Part shown: positions 41,763 to 50,944 of the stretch, one piece after another
Layout: each line of letters starts with the position of its first letter
Position numbering within the stretch: the stretch's first letter is position 1
Origin: Treponema sp.
Lineage (GTDB): Bacteria; Spirochaetota; Spirochaetia; Treponematales; Treponemataceae
Length of the DNA: 64,000 bases
Assembly (NCBI GenBank): GCA_017534445.1
Contig: JAFXWC010000015.1
Coordinates: 1-64,000, forward strand
Reading direction: 5' to 3'
Program-made: the position numbers and the translations under genes
The notes under the pieces: generated by a model
Told to the model about the DNA's origin: nothing
The model's database searches: none
What the model saw: the letters and a program-made list of their open reading frames with translations, nothing else

Positions 41763-43817
41763 TTATTCAAGTATTTTTTTTGCAACCTGAACCGGTGAAT
41801 CCTTGTAGTACAAACCGGCATACACTGCGGCATATCCAAGAACATAGCGGCCATACTGCCTTGTCTCGGAGAAAGGCAAGGTCTCCAAAAACAAATCATT
41901 GGGCAAATCATCCATACCAAAATTCAAGTCGGCACTTTTTTGCCAGGAACGAACGTGTCCAATTCCACCGTTGTAGGCAAAGAGTGAAAGTATTTGGGAG
42001 CCATTTAAGCGGCCAATAAGTTCCGAAAGATAATACGCCCCAAAGCGTATGTTTACATCAGGATCGTTCAAATCATAAACTTGGATTTTAAGCTTTTTTG
42101 CAATGTCCCCAGCCGTAGCTTCCATAAGCTGAGTAAGTCCATTAGCACCTGCATTGCTCTGTATGGTGGGATCAAAGAAACTTTCCGCACGGATAAGTCC
42201 CAAAAGCAAATACTCATCAACGCCATAGTTTTGACAATGCTTTTTTACGCAGTCGTAGAAAGCACGTGGATAGGCAAGCTGCCAAAGCTCAACTGGAGGG
42301 ATGCTTTCGCTTCTGTTAAGTTTTTTTGCCGCAACCCTAAGGCTCTTTGTGTAATAAGAATTGTCCGTTGTGCCGTAATCGTAAAGTGCTTGGGCAATTT
42401 TTAGCACGCAGTCAATGCCTATTTCCTTGTAATGATTTTCCCATTCAGCGCAGATGTGTTCAACAAGTCCAAAATCCGCATAGCCGTTAAGCAATATTTC
42501 TTCGTCCTTGTTTGCTACGAAAGAATCGTCCTTGCGCAAGAGGGAAAAGCGGTCCTTAACTTCTTCATCACTAAGATTCAACCTGTATGCCGCAAGAATT
42601 CTGTAATAGATGCTTGTGTCGGAATCCAAGGCCTTTTCAAAGAATTTCTTGGCAGCCTCATCGCTTTTTACGCCGTTTACTTTTAAAAGCCCTGTCTGGA
42701 AAAGCCTTGCTGTTACATAGCTGTACTTGGCCACCACTTCCTTGCTTGCAAAAGTTTCAATTGATGTTGCCGTTTGATAGTACGCAAACCAAACATGGCG
42801 CGAAAGCATGCGCAAAGAAAGCGTGTCAAAAAAATCATCATAATAATTTGGGTCACGGATAGAAGGACCGTAAGTCTTTACCGCCTCAAGTGCATCCTGA
42901 ATTGAAATCTTTAGCTTTGAATTTAGGAAATACCAAAGGGCACTGTCGTAAGAAGCATCATCTCCAGCGCACTCCATTGCCTTAAGATAGTCGGCACATG
43001 CCTTGTCTGGATATTTTGTATCCTTGTCATAAATGCGGGCCGCATAAAAGTAGGCATTGTAAAGGGCATCTTTTGGAAGAGCCTTGTCTTCTGCCAAGTC
43101 ATGCATGAACTGGGCATTGGTGGTATTGTTGTTTGAACCGTAAAGATAGGATTTTCCAATGTCGTTCACAAGCTGGGGTGTGAGCGTTTCTTTTTTAGAA
43201 GATATTTCTTCTATGTCTGCAATTGAATTTGTGTAGTCGTAAGAAAAAACTTTCTTTCTGAATTTGATGACAGGGAATGCATCTGGTGAAATCTTAAAGT
43301 CCTGCAAAAATTTTGAGTGCTGCTTTGAATAGGGACGGCTAGTGAACCACCGCGTAAATTCATCAGAAAAATTTGAAGAGCCTCGCTTGTAAAGAGCCGC
43401 ACACCTGTAATAGGAAATTTCATTCAGGCACTTTGAAATGTCCGTGTCTTTCGTAAGATCTACAATCAGCTGGAACTCACCCTTTTTAAAAAGCCCGTGC
43501 ACGTAAAGCAAAAGGGAATCATCATCAGGATATAAATTGTAAAGCTCATGCAGGTAAAGCAAGTTTTCATCTATGGAACCTATGGAAGACAAAAGCTCCA
43601 GAGACCGCCTCTTGATTAAGGGCGAAGCATTCTTCCTGTTTTTGCGCAAGAGCTTCTTTGCCTTTGGATAATCGTTTTCGTCCACCTGTTTTAGCGCTTT
43701 AAAATAAAAAGCGTCATTCCCATATTCAGAAGAAAGAGAATCGCTTGCCCTGCAAGAACAGAAGCAAGCTGCGGCAGAGAAAAGTAAAACAACCGATAGA
43801 ACTTTACGGTTCATCAA
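41763..43817 (-). CDS. Lipoprotein lytic transglycosylase with TPR-like N-terminus
   Basis: 684 residues. Lipoprotein signal (LLFSAACFC, Cys18 or 20). About 500 residues of helical TPR-like repeats are followed by a C-terminal SLT domain: LLLGLIRAESFFDPTIQSN with catalytic Glu in RAESFF, AGANGLTQLMEATAGDIAKK, FGAYYLSELIGRL, SLFAYNGGIGHVRSW. This is the Slt70-like arrangement. It cleaves glycan strands of peptidoglycan. The start codon follows the LysM protein gene by 12 nt; MMN or the second Met may be used. Confidence 0.93.
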   Translation of the reverse strand: MMNRKVLSVVLLFSAAACFCSCRASDSLSSEYGNDAFYFKALKQVDENDYPKAKKLLRKNRKNASPLIKRRSLELLSSIGSIDENLLYLHELYNLYPDDDSLLLYVHGLFKKGEFQLIVDLTKDTDISKCLNEISYYRCAALYKRGSSNFSDEFTRWFTSRPYSKQHSKFLQDFKISPDAFPVIKFRKKVFSYDYTNSIADIEEISSKKETLTPQLVNDIGKSYLYGSNNNTTNAQFMHDLAEDKALPKDALYNAYFYAARIYDKDTKYPDKACADYLKAMECAGDDASYDSALWYFLNSKLKISIQDALEAVKTYGPSIRDPNYYDDFFDTLSLRMLSRHVWFAYYQTATSIETFASKEVVAKYSYVTARLFQTGLLKVNGVKSDEAAKKFFEKALDSDTSIYYRILAAYRLNLSDEEVKDRFSLLRKDDSFVANKDEEILLNGYADFGLVEHICAEWENHYKEIGIDCVLKIAQALYDYGTTDNSYYTKSLRVAAKKLNRSESIPPVELWQLAYPRAFYDCVKKHCQNYGVDEYLLLGLIRAESFFDPTIQSNAGANGLTQLMEATAGDIAKKLKIQVYDLNDPDVNIRFGAYYLSELIGRLNGSQILSLFAYNGGIGHVRSWQKSADLNFGMDDLPNDLFLETLPFSETRQYGRYVLGYAAVYAGLYYKDSPVQVAKKILE

Positions 43818-43829
43818 TAGCTATCCAGC

Positions 43830-46409
43830 CTAGTCAGACGGAATCAGGATTGTGCTTCCGGCCTGAATGTAATCAGGATTCTTGATGTGGTTGTGATCTG
43901 CAATGTGCTGGTAACGCCAAGGCGTTTTATAGTATGCATTTGAAATGTCCCAAAGCGTGTCACCCCAGACAATCTTGTAGCGGATGTCAGGAGCCTTTTT
44001 GGAAGGACGAGCCGGAGCTTCGGGAACAACCTGCTGCGGTGTCGTTGCAATAACAATTTCATTTTCTTTGGCAGGAACAACTTCTTCCTTTGCCTTTGAA
44101 GAAGAAGTCTTGTCAGAGCCGTCTTTTTTCTGTGGAGGAGGCAAGGCTTCCCCAGCATTGTGTGTCTGATCCGAAATGCCAGATTCAACAGAAGAAGTAG
44201 CTTCTGAAGAAGAGCCTGTTTGGGCAGAAGAAACATTTCCGTCGGAAGAATCAGCCTGCAAGCTTCCAGCCCCACCTTCCTTGTTTTCTGATGAAAGAGA
44301 CTTTGTTCCTGGCTCGGCATCTGTTTTTGCTATGTGGGTTTCCGTCTTCTTGTTAAAGATATTGATTTTTGACGGAATCACAAAGAGTACGAGCAGTGCG
44401 CCAAGTATACAAATAATTGAACAGACTACGCAGACAATAACAGGCAGCGCAGAACCGCCCTCTTTGTCGTCCTCATCATACGAATTACTTCCGCTTAGAG
44501 TTTCCTTGTCGTACAAACCTTCAAACATGTTGCTCTGTGGGGAATAAGAATTCGCGGAAGGATTGTCTTCTGCTTCATCAAACAAATCGTAGTCGCTCAC
44601 TTGATTGTCTCCGGAATCTTCATAAGAATTTTGTCTTGTGGCTGGAGAATCATTGGCAAATTCTGGAACGGTAAATTCTGTTCCTTCATTCGCATCGGAT
44701 TCTGTTCCAAAGTCTGTATCTTCAAAATCGGGAAGTGCCATCACGCTGTCTGTTGAATCAGGGATAGTCTTTACCGCTTCGTCAAAGTCAGAAACTTCCG
44801 GCTCAGGGAAATCTTCTTGCTGAACAAGAGTGTCTTCTGTCTGTTTTGTGCTTGTAAGTGCGGATGTAATGTCAACATCCTCAATACCGGTTGGCTCAAG
44901 GCCGTCAAAGTTTGGAAGGTCGTATGCGTCTTTTGTTCCCGCAGCAAGAACTGCAGAACTGTCCAAATCGGTAAATGAAGTAGTGCGCTCATCTACGGAA
45001 GGCTCGCTCTCTTCCTGAACAAATGTTTCCTGGGAAGGCTCTGCAACGCTTTCTGTATAAGTGTCTTCTTCAAGAACCGTGTCTTCACTTGCGTCTACAG
45101 CAGAAGCAACTGCCTCTTCTGCAGAAGGATATTCATCTGCATCATCAAAATTAGGAAGCCCAAAGTCTTCTGTTGCAAGTCCCGATGTATCTCCAAAATC
45201 CGACAAGTCCAAATCTGGGAGTCTTGTCTTTGCAAGGCTTTCCTGGGGGTTCTTGGGAGTAAGTTCCGGTGATGTTTCTGGTGGCGTAAAATCTGGAAGG
45301 TTCAAATCTACGCTTACGGAACGTTCCTCAGAAGCATCTTCATTTTCTGCAACGGAAACTTCATCCTGCACAGCTTCTGAACCGTCCTGCACAAGAGTTT
45401 CTTCCGTCTCTTCCTGAATGGCTGTGTCGTCTGCAGCAGGTTTTGGTTCCATAATACTTGGCCGCGTAGACTGGACTATTATTCTGTCCGCATTCTCTGC
45501 ATCGCCTTTTGTATTTAGTATTGATTCCAAATTTGGAAGTTCAAAGTCAAAGTCCTCGTCGGAGAAAGTATCGCTGCCCTCTTCGGCAGATTCACCGTCA
45601 GATGTTTTCTGCTCCTCAAGTACAGTTCCCGATTCTTCCATAACAGAAGGTGCCTCAAAAAAGTTGTCCTTGTTGTTGGCCTCTCCGGCATCGGTATAAG
45701 TTGTATCATCCAGAGGCATGGAATTAAGCTCGTCTTCCGTCGCAAAAATCTCTGTCTCGGGTTTTTCCTCGGTAAGGGTAAAGGTGGAAGTGTCTAAGAT
45801 TGAATTTCCTTCGCTGTCCTTTAAAATCGTGTCAGATTCGGCTTCTGGCGCAAAACTCTTAAGGTCTTCCGCACTGGCAAAAATCTCATTCTCGGGCTTT
45901 TCCTCGGTAAGGGTAAAGGTGGAAGTGTCCAAGATTGAATTTCCTTCGCTGTCCTTTAAAATTGAATCTGAATCGGTCATTCCGTTCTTTAAAACTGAAT
46001 CAACGGCATCTATGTCAGACAGGGCATCTGCCGTTGTAGTGTCTATGTTAAAGTTTACAGGCTCGTTTCTTTCGGATTCCGTCCTGCTAACAAGGGTTAC
46101 GTTTGTAGAAGTGGCCTTTCCGGTCTCTGGATCGCGAATCTCCGCTTGAAGATGGTTGTTTTCGTCTACGCTAAGGTTCAAATGCAGGCTTGGGATTCCG
46201 TTGGGGTGCGGTTTTAAATTTGTAATTTCCAAAGTATCCACATACTCTGCGTCATCCATGGAATCTGTCTCGGAGCGGTATAGGTCAATCTGAACTTTTG
46301 TCTGATTATCCTGAACCGTAGTAACGTCCAGCGCTTTTTTCTCCACGCTTCCGTCTTTCATAATCGGATAAAATGAGCCATCAGCAAGCTTGATTCCAAT
46401 AGATTTCAT
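43830..46409 (-). CDS. LysM-domain membrane protein with long acidic disordered region
   Basis: 859 residues. N-terminal ~100 residues form a small beta-domain (GIKLADGSFYPIMKDGSVEK, HPNGIPSLHLNLSVDENNHL). Residues ~130-620 are acidic, Ser/Thr/Glu-rich and disordered, including a 45-residue unit repeated in tandem (DSILKDSEGNSILDTSTF start). A membrane segment (ALPVIVCVVCSIICILGALL) is followed by a Ser-rich linker and a C-terminal LysM (YKIVWGDTLWDISNAYYKTP, IKNPDYIQAGSTILIPSD). The long region would be cytoplasmic and the LysM periplasmic. Likely a cell-envelope organiser; co-transcribed with the lytic transglycosylase. Confidence 0.88.
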   Translation of the reverse strand: MKSIGIKLADGSFYPIMKDGSVEKKALDVTTVQDNQTKVQIDLYRSETDSMDDAEYVDTLEITNLKPHPNGIPSLHLNLSVDENNHLQAEIRDPETGKATSTNVTLVSRTESERNEPVNFNIDTTTADALSDIDAVDSVLKNGMTDSDSILKDSEGNSILDTSTFTLTEEKPENEIFASAEDLKSFAPEAESDTILKDSEGNSILDTSTFTLTEEKPETEIFATEDELNSMPLDDTTYTDAGEANNKDNFFEAPSVMEESGTVLEEQKTSDGESAEEGSDTFSDEDFDFELPNLESILNTKGDAENADRIIVQSTRPSIMEPKPAADDTAIQEETEETLVQDGSEAVQDEVSVAENEDASEERSVSVDLNLPDFTPPETSPELTPKNPQESLAKTRLPDLDLSDFGDTSGLATEDFGLPNFDDADEYPSAEEAVASAVDASEDTVLEEDTYTESVAEPSQETFVQEESEPSVDERTTSFTDLDSSAVLAAGTKDAYDLPNFDGLEPTGIEDVDITSALTSTKQTEDTLVQQEDFPEPEVSDFDEAVKTIPDSTDSVMALPDFEDTDFGTESDANEGTEFTVPEFANDSPATRQNSYEDSGDNQVSDYDLFDEAEDNPSANSYSPQSNMFEGLYDKETLSGSNSYDEDDKEGGSALPVIVCVVCSIICILGALLVLFVIPSKINIFNKKTETHIAKTDAEPGTKSLSSENKEGGAGSLQADSSDGNVSSAQTGSSSEATSSVESGISDQTHNAGEALPPPQKKDGSDKTSSSKAKEEVVPAKENEIVIATTPQQVVPEAPARPSKKAPDIRYKIVWGDTLWDISNAYYKTPWRYQHIADHNHIKNPDYIQAGSTILIPSD

Positions 46410-46554
46410 TATTAATTCCTTAGCTTTAGAAATTCTTCATTAAAATATCGGTAATTTTAAGAAAGTTCTTAATGGAGCGCTGATTATTGGACCTGCCAGT
46501 AACCAACGCTTCAAACCGCTATTTGCCAAAATTTTGTTGCTTAGTTGCTAAAAC

Positions 46555-47412
46555 TTAGTTGCTAAAACTAAAGTCAGCAGTATATTTAAGCTCATTCACA
46601 ACTTCGCCAAATTTACGCGAAACTGAATACTTGTAAATCTTCTGGGGATTACCCTTTGCGTCGTTGTTGTAAATTACGCGCTCAAAAAGATTTCCCTGTC
46701 CGTCAAAAGACTGTATTTCCTTGACCGCACCGGTTGTCCTTTCGTAAACATAGCATGTTTTTGAAGTTGGATGACCTGCGCCTTCCCAAACTTCAACCTG
46801 GGAAATTTTTCCGTCGTCCGTGTAGCGTGTAAGCGAAAGGCGGTCAAGGTTTCCGTCTGCATAATAGAGGAATTCCTCCACAGGACGGCCTGTTGCGGCA
46901 TCCAGCTTTGTAATCGTACGCTCAAGAAGTGCACCTGCTCCGTTGTAATATGATTCGGTTATTTTTCCTGCCTCGTACTTGTAGATTGTTTTTCCGGCAA
47001 GAACGTTTTCTGCATTGTACTCTGATTCAGAAGCAAGGGTTCCGTCAGCGGCATATTCCTTTACGCTCTTCCAGATAAGCTTTTCGTTTGAGTCGTAATA
47101 GCTTGCACTTTCCAGCTTTCCGGCGGCATTGTAGGCAAACTGGGTCTTGTCCACAAGCATTTCTTTGCTTTCCGCAGAAGCAGACGCTTTTTTTACGGTG
47201 TAGCTTGCAACTTCCACTTCCTTTCCGTTCTTGTATGAATGGATATGCTTTACGGTTGGGGTGCGGAAATACTCCCCAAACTTTGAAATTACGGCATAAT
47301 CCGTTTTTGTATAAGAATTCACGCGGGATGCAGGCACTATACTTTCTGTGTCAAATGCAAAGGCTGCACAAGCGGCAAAAGCTGCTAAAGCCAACATTAT
47401 AACTTTCTTCAT
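46555..47412 (-). CDS. Exported YD-like repeat protein
   Basis: 285 residues. Signal peptide MKKVIMLALAAFAACAAFA, then a run of short beta-hairpin units with a YD/YwqK-like pattern: YNAAGKLESASYYDSNEKLI, YAADGTLASESEYNAENVLA, YYADGNLDRLSLTRYTDDGK, FDGQGNLFERVIYNNDAKGN. Such units make open beta sheets that bind other proteins or sugars, but no function is known. Start set by GGAGG; the longer frame begins inside the 5' region. Confidence 0.82.
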   Translation of the reverse strand: MKKVIMLALAAFAACAAFAFDTESIVPASRVNSYTKTDYAVISKFGEYFRTPTVKHIHSYKNGKEVEVASYTVKKASASAESKEMLVDKTQFAYNAAGKLESASYYDSNEKLIWKSVKEYAADGTLASESEYNAENVLAGKTIYKYEAGKITESYYNGAGALLERTITKLDAATGRPVEEFLYYADGNLDRLSLTRYTDDGKISQVEVWEGAGHPTSKTCYVYERTTGAVKEIQSFDGQGNLFERVIYNNDAKGNPQKIYKYSVSRKFGEVVNELKYTADFSFSN

Positions 47413-47501
47413 TAAAATTCCTCCGTTTTGCCTAAAAACAATTATACTATACAATCGGTATTTTGTCTTTATAGATTAAGCAAAGAAGGGGGAAAACAAT
47501 T

Positions 47502-48407
47502 TTATACTGAATTCCAGTCTGTATTGTGAAGGATGTCCGTTGCGGCAAGACGTATTTTTTTGACCGATTCGCTGCCACTTATCTGGGTTTTCTGAATAAA
47601 GCCTATGTCGTACCAACCAAGGGCATTTCCTGCACTGTGGCAGATAAAACCTTCGCGATAGGGGCCGTTTTCAAGAACAATCTGAGGAACAAGGCCTATG
47701 CCAAGACCAAGGGCTGCAAGAGCCATAACCGCTTCGTTACCCTCTGCCTCTGCCGCAACAATGGGCTTAACATTACGGCTCTTTATCCAAGAGTCAAAGC
47801 GGGAACGGGCAAGACCAGCCTTTGGAAGAATAAGGGGAACAGATTCAACTATGTCCTGTGGACTGCCAGAAACCTTTACATAAGGCCCGGAAGAACCAGC
47901 CGCAAAGACAAGCGGACTTTTCCTTACCGGTATGCAGTCAAAAGCGTCTATACGCGCATCAGAAATGGCTGCAACAGCAAGCTCCGCCCTACCCTGCCTT
48001 ATAGCATCAGGGGCAAGGGCAGGATCTCCTGTTTCCACGCTAAGCCTTACCTCGGGGTACTTGGCATTCAGCCTCTTTACAAAGGGGGGCATTATTGTGT
48101 AGCAGGCAGTAACGCTGGCAAAGACGTGCAGGGTTCCCCTAACAAGATTGTCCTTGTGCCTAAAGCCTTCAATAAGCTCATTCTGTTCTGCAAGGCATTT
48201 TTTTGCAAAAGCAGCAAATTTCTTTCCGTCTTCTGTTAAAGAAACATCGTGTCCTTCGCGGTCGCAAAGGGTAACGCCGGTTTCCGTTTCCAAGCGGTTC
48301 ACAAGACGGCTAAAAGCGGAAGGGCTTAAGTTTACCTTTTGGGCAGACTTTGTAAAATGAAGGGTAGAAGAAAGTTCCAAAAAAGCGTTCAGTTCAAAAA
48401 AATCCAT
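47502..48407 (-). CDS. LysR family transcriptional regulator
   Basis: 301 residues. N-terminal winged HTH (FFELNAFLELSSTLHFTKSA, LSPSAFSRLVNRLETETGVT) and a C-terminal periplasmic-binding-like effector domain (GTLHVFASVTACYTIMPPFV, DIVESVPLILPKAG, ALAALGLGIGLVPQIV). This resembles the IlvY group of LysR proteins (FNEL start and the overall pattern), which controls ilvC, but no ilv gene is near. It is encoded just downstream of nth, sharing its transcript. Confidence 0.9.
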   Translation of the reverse strand: MDFFELNAFLELSSTLHFTKSAQKVNLSPSAFSRLVNRLETETGVTLCDREGHDVSLTEDGKKFAAFAKKCLAEQNELIEGFRHKDNLVRGTLHVFASVTACYTIMPPFVKRLNAKYPEVRLSVETGDPALAPDAIRQGRAELAVAAISDARIDAFDCIPVRKSPLVFAAGSSGPYVKVSGSPQDIVESVPLILPKAGLARSRFDSWIKSRNVKPIVAAEAEGNEAVMALAALGLGIGLVPQIVLENGPYREGFICHSAGNALGWYDIGFIQKTQISGSESVKKIRLAATDILHNTDWNSV

Positions 48408-48409
48408 TT

Positions 48410-49078
48410 TTAGTCCTTCTTTCCTTTGTACAGGCTTCTGTTAAAAAGGCATAAGTCGCTAATTATGCAGCCACCGCATTTGGGTGAACGGGCAGTGCAT
48501 GTATAGCGTCCGTGCAGCAAAAGCCAGTGGTGGGCGTTCAAGAGGTATTTCTTTGGCACCCGCTCCAAAAGAGAAAGCTCCACTTGCTCTGGGGTAGAAC
48601 CAGAAGCAATGCCTGTTTTGGGACAGACGCGCAAAAGATGGGTGTCTACGGGCATTGTGGGCTGGCCAAAAACTGCGTTAAGTACAACATTGGCGGTTTT
48701 TCTGCCAACTCCGGGGAGAGACATAAGTTCTTCCCTTGATTGCGGTATTTCTGAATTGAATTCTTCTATTAATTTTTTGCTTAGGGCAAGAATATGGTCT
48801 GCCTTTGAATTGTAAAGCCCTATTGATTTTATGTAGCCAATTAAGCCGTCGCGCCCCAAGGCAAGCATCTGCTTTGGGGTCTTTACCTTTTTGTAAAGAG
48901 GAGCCGTGGCAGCATTTACGCTTTTGTCCGTAGCCTGGGCCGAAAGCACCACGCTTACCAAAAAACAGTAAGGGTTTGGCGCAAGAAGCTCAGGCTTTGG
49001 GGAAGGATTTTGCTGCTCCAGCCTGGAAAAGACAAGTTCCATTTCTCCAGCTGTCAAAAGTTCTTTTTGATTCTTCAA
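48410..49078 (-). CDS. nth: Endonuclease III
   Basis: 222 residues. DNA glycosylase/AP lyase for oxidised pyrimidines. HhH-GPD core: CFLVSVVLSAQATDKSVNAA, LPGVGRKTANVVLNAVFG with the catalytic Lys in GRKTAN and Asp in PVDTHLLRV, and the C-terminal [4Fe-4S] cluster CTARSPKCGGCIISDLC. Start is uncertain: TTG 49078 has an AGAGG site 5 nt upstream; ATG 49042 gives 210 residues, like E. coli. A longer frame reaches 49246 only by reading through the repeat element. Confidence 0.93.
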   Translation of the reverse strand: MKNQKELLTAGEMELVFSRLEQQNPSPKPELLAPNPYCFLVSVVLSAQATDKSVNAATAPLYKKVKTPKQMLALGRDGLIGYIKSIGLYNSKADHILALSKKLIEEFNSEIPQSREELMSLPGVGRKTANVVLNAVFGQPTMPVDTHLLRVCPKTGIASGSTPEQVELSLLERVPKKYLLNAHHWLLLHGRYTCTARSPKCGGCIISDLCLFNRSLYKGKKD

Positions 49079-49108
49079 GTTGGCCTCTAATTCCGTATGC
49101 AGAAAAAA

Positions 49109-49253
49109 GCGCGGCAGGCACTGGAGGGGCGAGTTGCTTGCAACTCGTTGCGCTAGCAATGGAGGGGTAGGGCCCCCGGAACCCCGCAAGCGCCACACAC
49201 AAGGCACAAAGGGCAGCAGAAGAAATGCCCAGAAATGCAAATTCAAGTGCCGC
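49109..49253 (+). repeat. Dispersed intergenic element, full-length copy
   Basis: GCGCGGCAGGCACTGGAG at the left end, the GAGTTGC-TT-GCAACTC palindrome variant, CGTTGCGCTAGCAATGGAGG, a GGGCCCCC stretch, GGAACCCCGCAAGCGCCAC, then AAGTGCCGC at the right end. Compare 5389-5491 and 31875-32017. It lies between nth and metK. Confidence 0.8.
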
Positions 49254-49277
49254 CCAAAAAACTAAAATTCCCTAAAA

Positions 49278-50459
49278 CTACTTTATTTCCGCAAGAAGTT
49301 CCTTAACCTTGTCCGTCTTTTCCCAAGGGAATTCACTGCGGCCAAAGTGTCCGTAACTTGCGGTTGCGCTGTAAATTGGGCGCTTTAGGTCCAAAGTCTT
49401 TACGATTCCGGCAGGAGTGCAGTCAAAGACCTTCTTTACAGCCTCTACAATCTTTGCTTCGGGAACCTTGCCAGTGCCGAATGTTTCCGCCATTATGCTA
49501 ACCGGGAAAGGAACGCCGATTGCATAGGAAAGCTGAATCTCGCAACGCTCTGCAAGGTCTGCCGCAACGATGTTCTTTGCAATGTAGCGGGCCATGTATG
49601 CAGCCGAGCGGTCAACCTTGGAAGGGTCCTTACCGCTAAAGCATCCGCCGCCGTGCCTACCCATACCACCATAAGTGTCTACGATAATCTTGCGTCCCGT
49701 AAGACCAGAATCTCCTACCGGGCCTCCAATGCAGAACTGGCCGGTTGGATTTACAAAGAACTTTGTCTTTTCATCCAAAAGCCCTGTAGGTTCAAGAACC
49801 GGCTTAATCAGCTTGGATATTATAGTAGACTTTATCTCGTCATAAGAAATGCCGGGGTCATGCTGCTGGGACAAAACAACAGTGTCAATGTGGACAGGCC
49901 TGTGTCCCTCGTATTCAAGAGTAACCTGAGCCTTTGAGTCTGGGCGGAACCAATGAACAGAACCGTTCTTCCTAAGCTCCGCAGACTTGAGCATAAGCTT
50001 GTGGGCGTAAGTAATAGGTGCTGGCATAAGCTCTTCCGTTTCCTTACAAGCAAAACCGAACATCATGCCCTGGTCACCGGCACCCTGCTGTCCTGAATAT
50101 TCAGCCAAGCCCTTTCCAACAACACCCTGGTTTATGTCCGCAGACTGGTTGTGAATCATGTTAAGAACAGCCATTGACTTATAGTCCAGACCGTAATCAG
50201 GATTTGAATAACCTATTTTCTTTGCAACATTGCGCGCAACTTCCTGAATGTCTACATAAGCCTGTGTGCTTATCTCGCCGCCAACAAGAATCAATGCCTG
50301 GCAAGCAAAAGTTTCTGCCGCAACATGGCTTTCCGGATCCTGGCGCAAACATTCATCAAGAACGCCGTCGCTAATCTGGTCGCAAAGTTTGTCCGGGTGG
50401 CCTTCACCAACGGATTCTGAGGTAAATAGATAATGTGTGGGATTTAAATTGTTGTCCAT
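49278..50459 (-). CDS. metK: S-adenosylmethionine synthetase
   Basis: 393 residues, the standard length. Makes SAM from methionine and ATP. Hallmarks: [20 protein letters not shown], the [20 protein letters not shown] hexapeptide loop, [20 protein letters not shown] and [21 protein letters not shown] strong AGGAGG site sets the ATG at 50459. Its ~65-nt leader shows no SAM-riboswitch-like structure that I can recognise. Confidence 0.98.
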   Translation of the reverse strand: MDNNLNPTHYLFTSESVGEGHPDKLCDQISDGVLDECLRQDPESHVAAETFACQALILVGGEISTQAYVDIQEVARNVAKKIGYSNPDYGLDYKSMAVLNMIHNQSADINQGVVGKGLAEYSGQQGAGDQGMMFGFACKETEELMPAPITYAHKLMLKSAELRKNGSVHWFRPDSKAQVTLEYEGHRPVHIDTVVLSQQHDPGISYDEIKSTIISKLIKPVLEPTGLLDEKTKFFVNPTGQFCIGGPVGDSGLTGRKIIVDTYGGMGRHGGGCFSGKDPSKVDRSAAYMARYIAKNIVAADLAERCEIQLSYAIGVPFPVSIMAETFGTGKVPEAKIVEAVKKVFDCTPAGIVKTLDLKRPIYSATASYGHFGRSEFPWEKTDKVKELLAEIK

Positions 50460-50534
50460 TTTGGACCTCCTCTTTAGCAAATTTTTTCCTCGCCTGCAAT
50501 TTGGATAAATCAGCGAATAGAAATGTCTAAGTAA

Positions 50535-50563
50535 AGTATAGGCAACTGTCACTTTTTATTCAA
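50535..50563 (-). promoter_or_regulatory. metK promoter
   Basis: Minus strand: -35 TTGAAT (50558-50563), 17 bp, -10 TATACT (50535-50540), predicting a start near 50528 and a leader of about 70 nt that includes the ribosome site. Confidence 0.75.
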
Positions 50564-50944
50564 GTAGTTTGTAAACAGATTTTTTATGATACTTCTCTTT
50601 AGGACGGTAACCTTTTCCGCTCTGCCATCCACGCTTTTTCTAAAATCGGCCTTCATGCCTTTCGTCACCGCCCTTCCGGGGTTCCGCGGGTCCCTTCCCG
50701 CTCCATTGCTCCGCAACGCACTATCGTGCGCCCCTCCACGGCGGCGTAGGCTTATTGCCTTCATTGCTTGGTGGTAACCACCCCACCACGGCAACCACCA
50801 CACGGCCCTCCCCGATAATCTGCTTAACCCCAAAATTGAACCTATTACATTCCATTTTTTTTCCAAAACCTAGAAATTTAGCTTTTCCCGTGTTATACTT
50901 TAAAGCACTTACAACAATCTTGCTGGGAAAACAGGGAGACTGAA
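50564..50944. other. Gene-free region between metK and the ThrC-like gene
   Basis: About 380 bases. It contains the core repeat copy (50671-50752), a run of CCACC/GGTGG pieces around 50770-50810 (TGGTGGTAACCACCCCACCA), and a TATACT box near 50899 upstream of the ThrC-like gene's GGGAG ribosome site. Open frames through it are not convincing. Confidence 0.6.
50671..50752 (+). repeat. Dispersed intergenic element, core copy
   Basis: CCTTCCGGGGTTCCGCGGG, CCCTTCCCGCTCCATTGC, CGCAACG, CGCCCCTCCA and GTAGGCTTA, in the same order as at 15731-15811, with a CGCACTATCGTGCG palindrome in the variable part. Confidence 0.75.

Noticed and set aside
49079-49246. N-terminal extension of endonuclease III up to 49246
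   Set aside because: The extension is translated repeat element and has no counterpart in Nth proteins.
50460-50528. SAM riboswitch in the metK leader
   Set aside because: The leader is about 70 nt, has no recognisable SAM-I, SAM-II or SMK-type core, and is dominated by an AT-rich run and the ribosome site.
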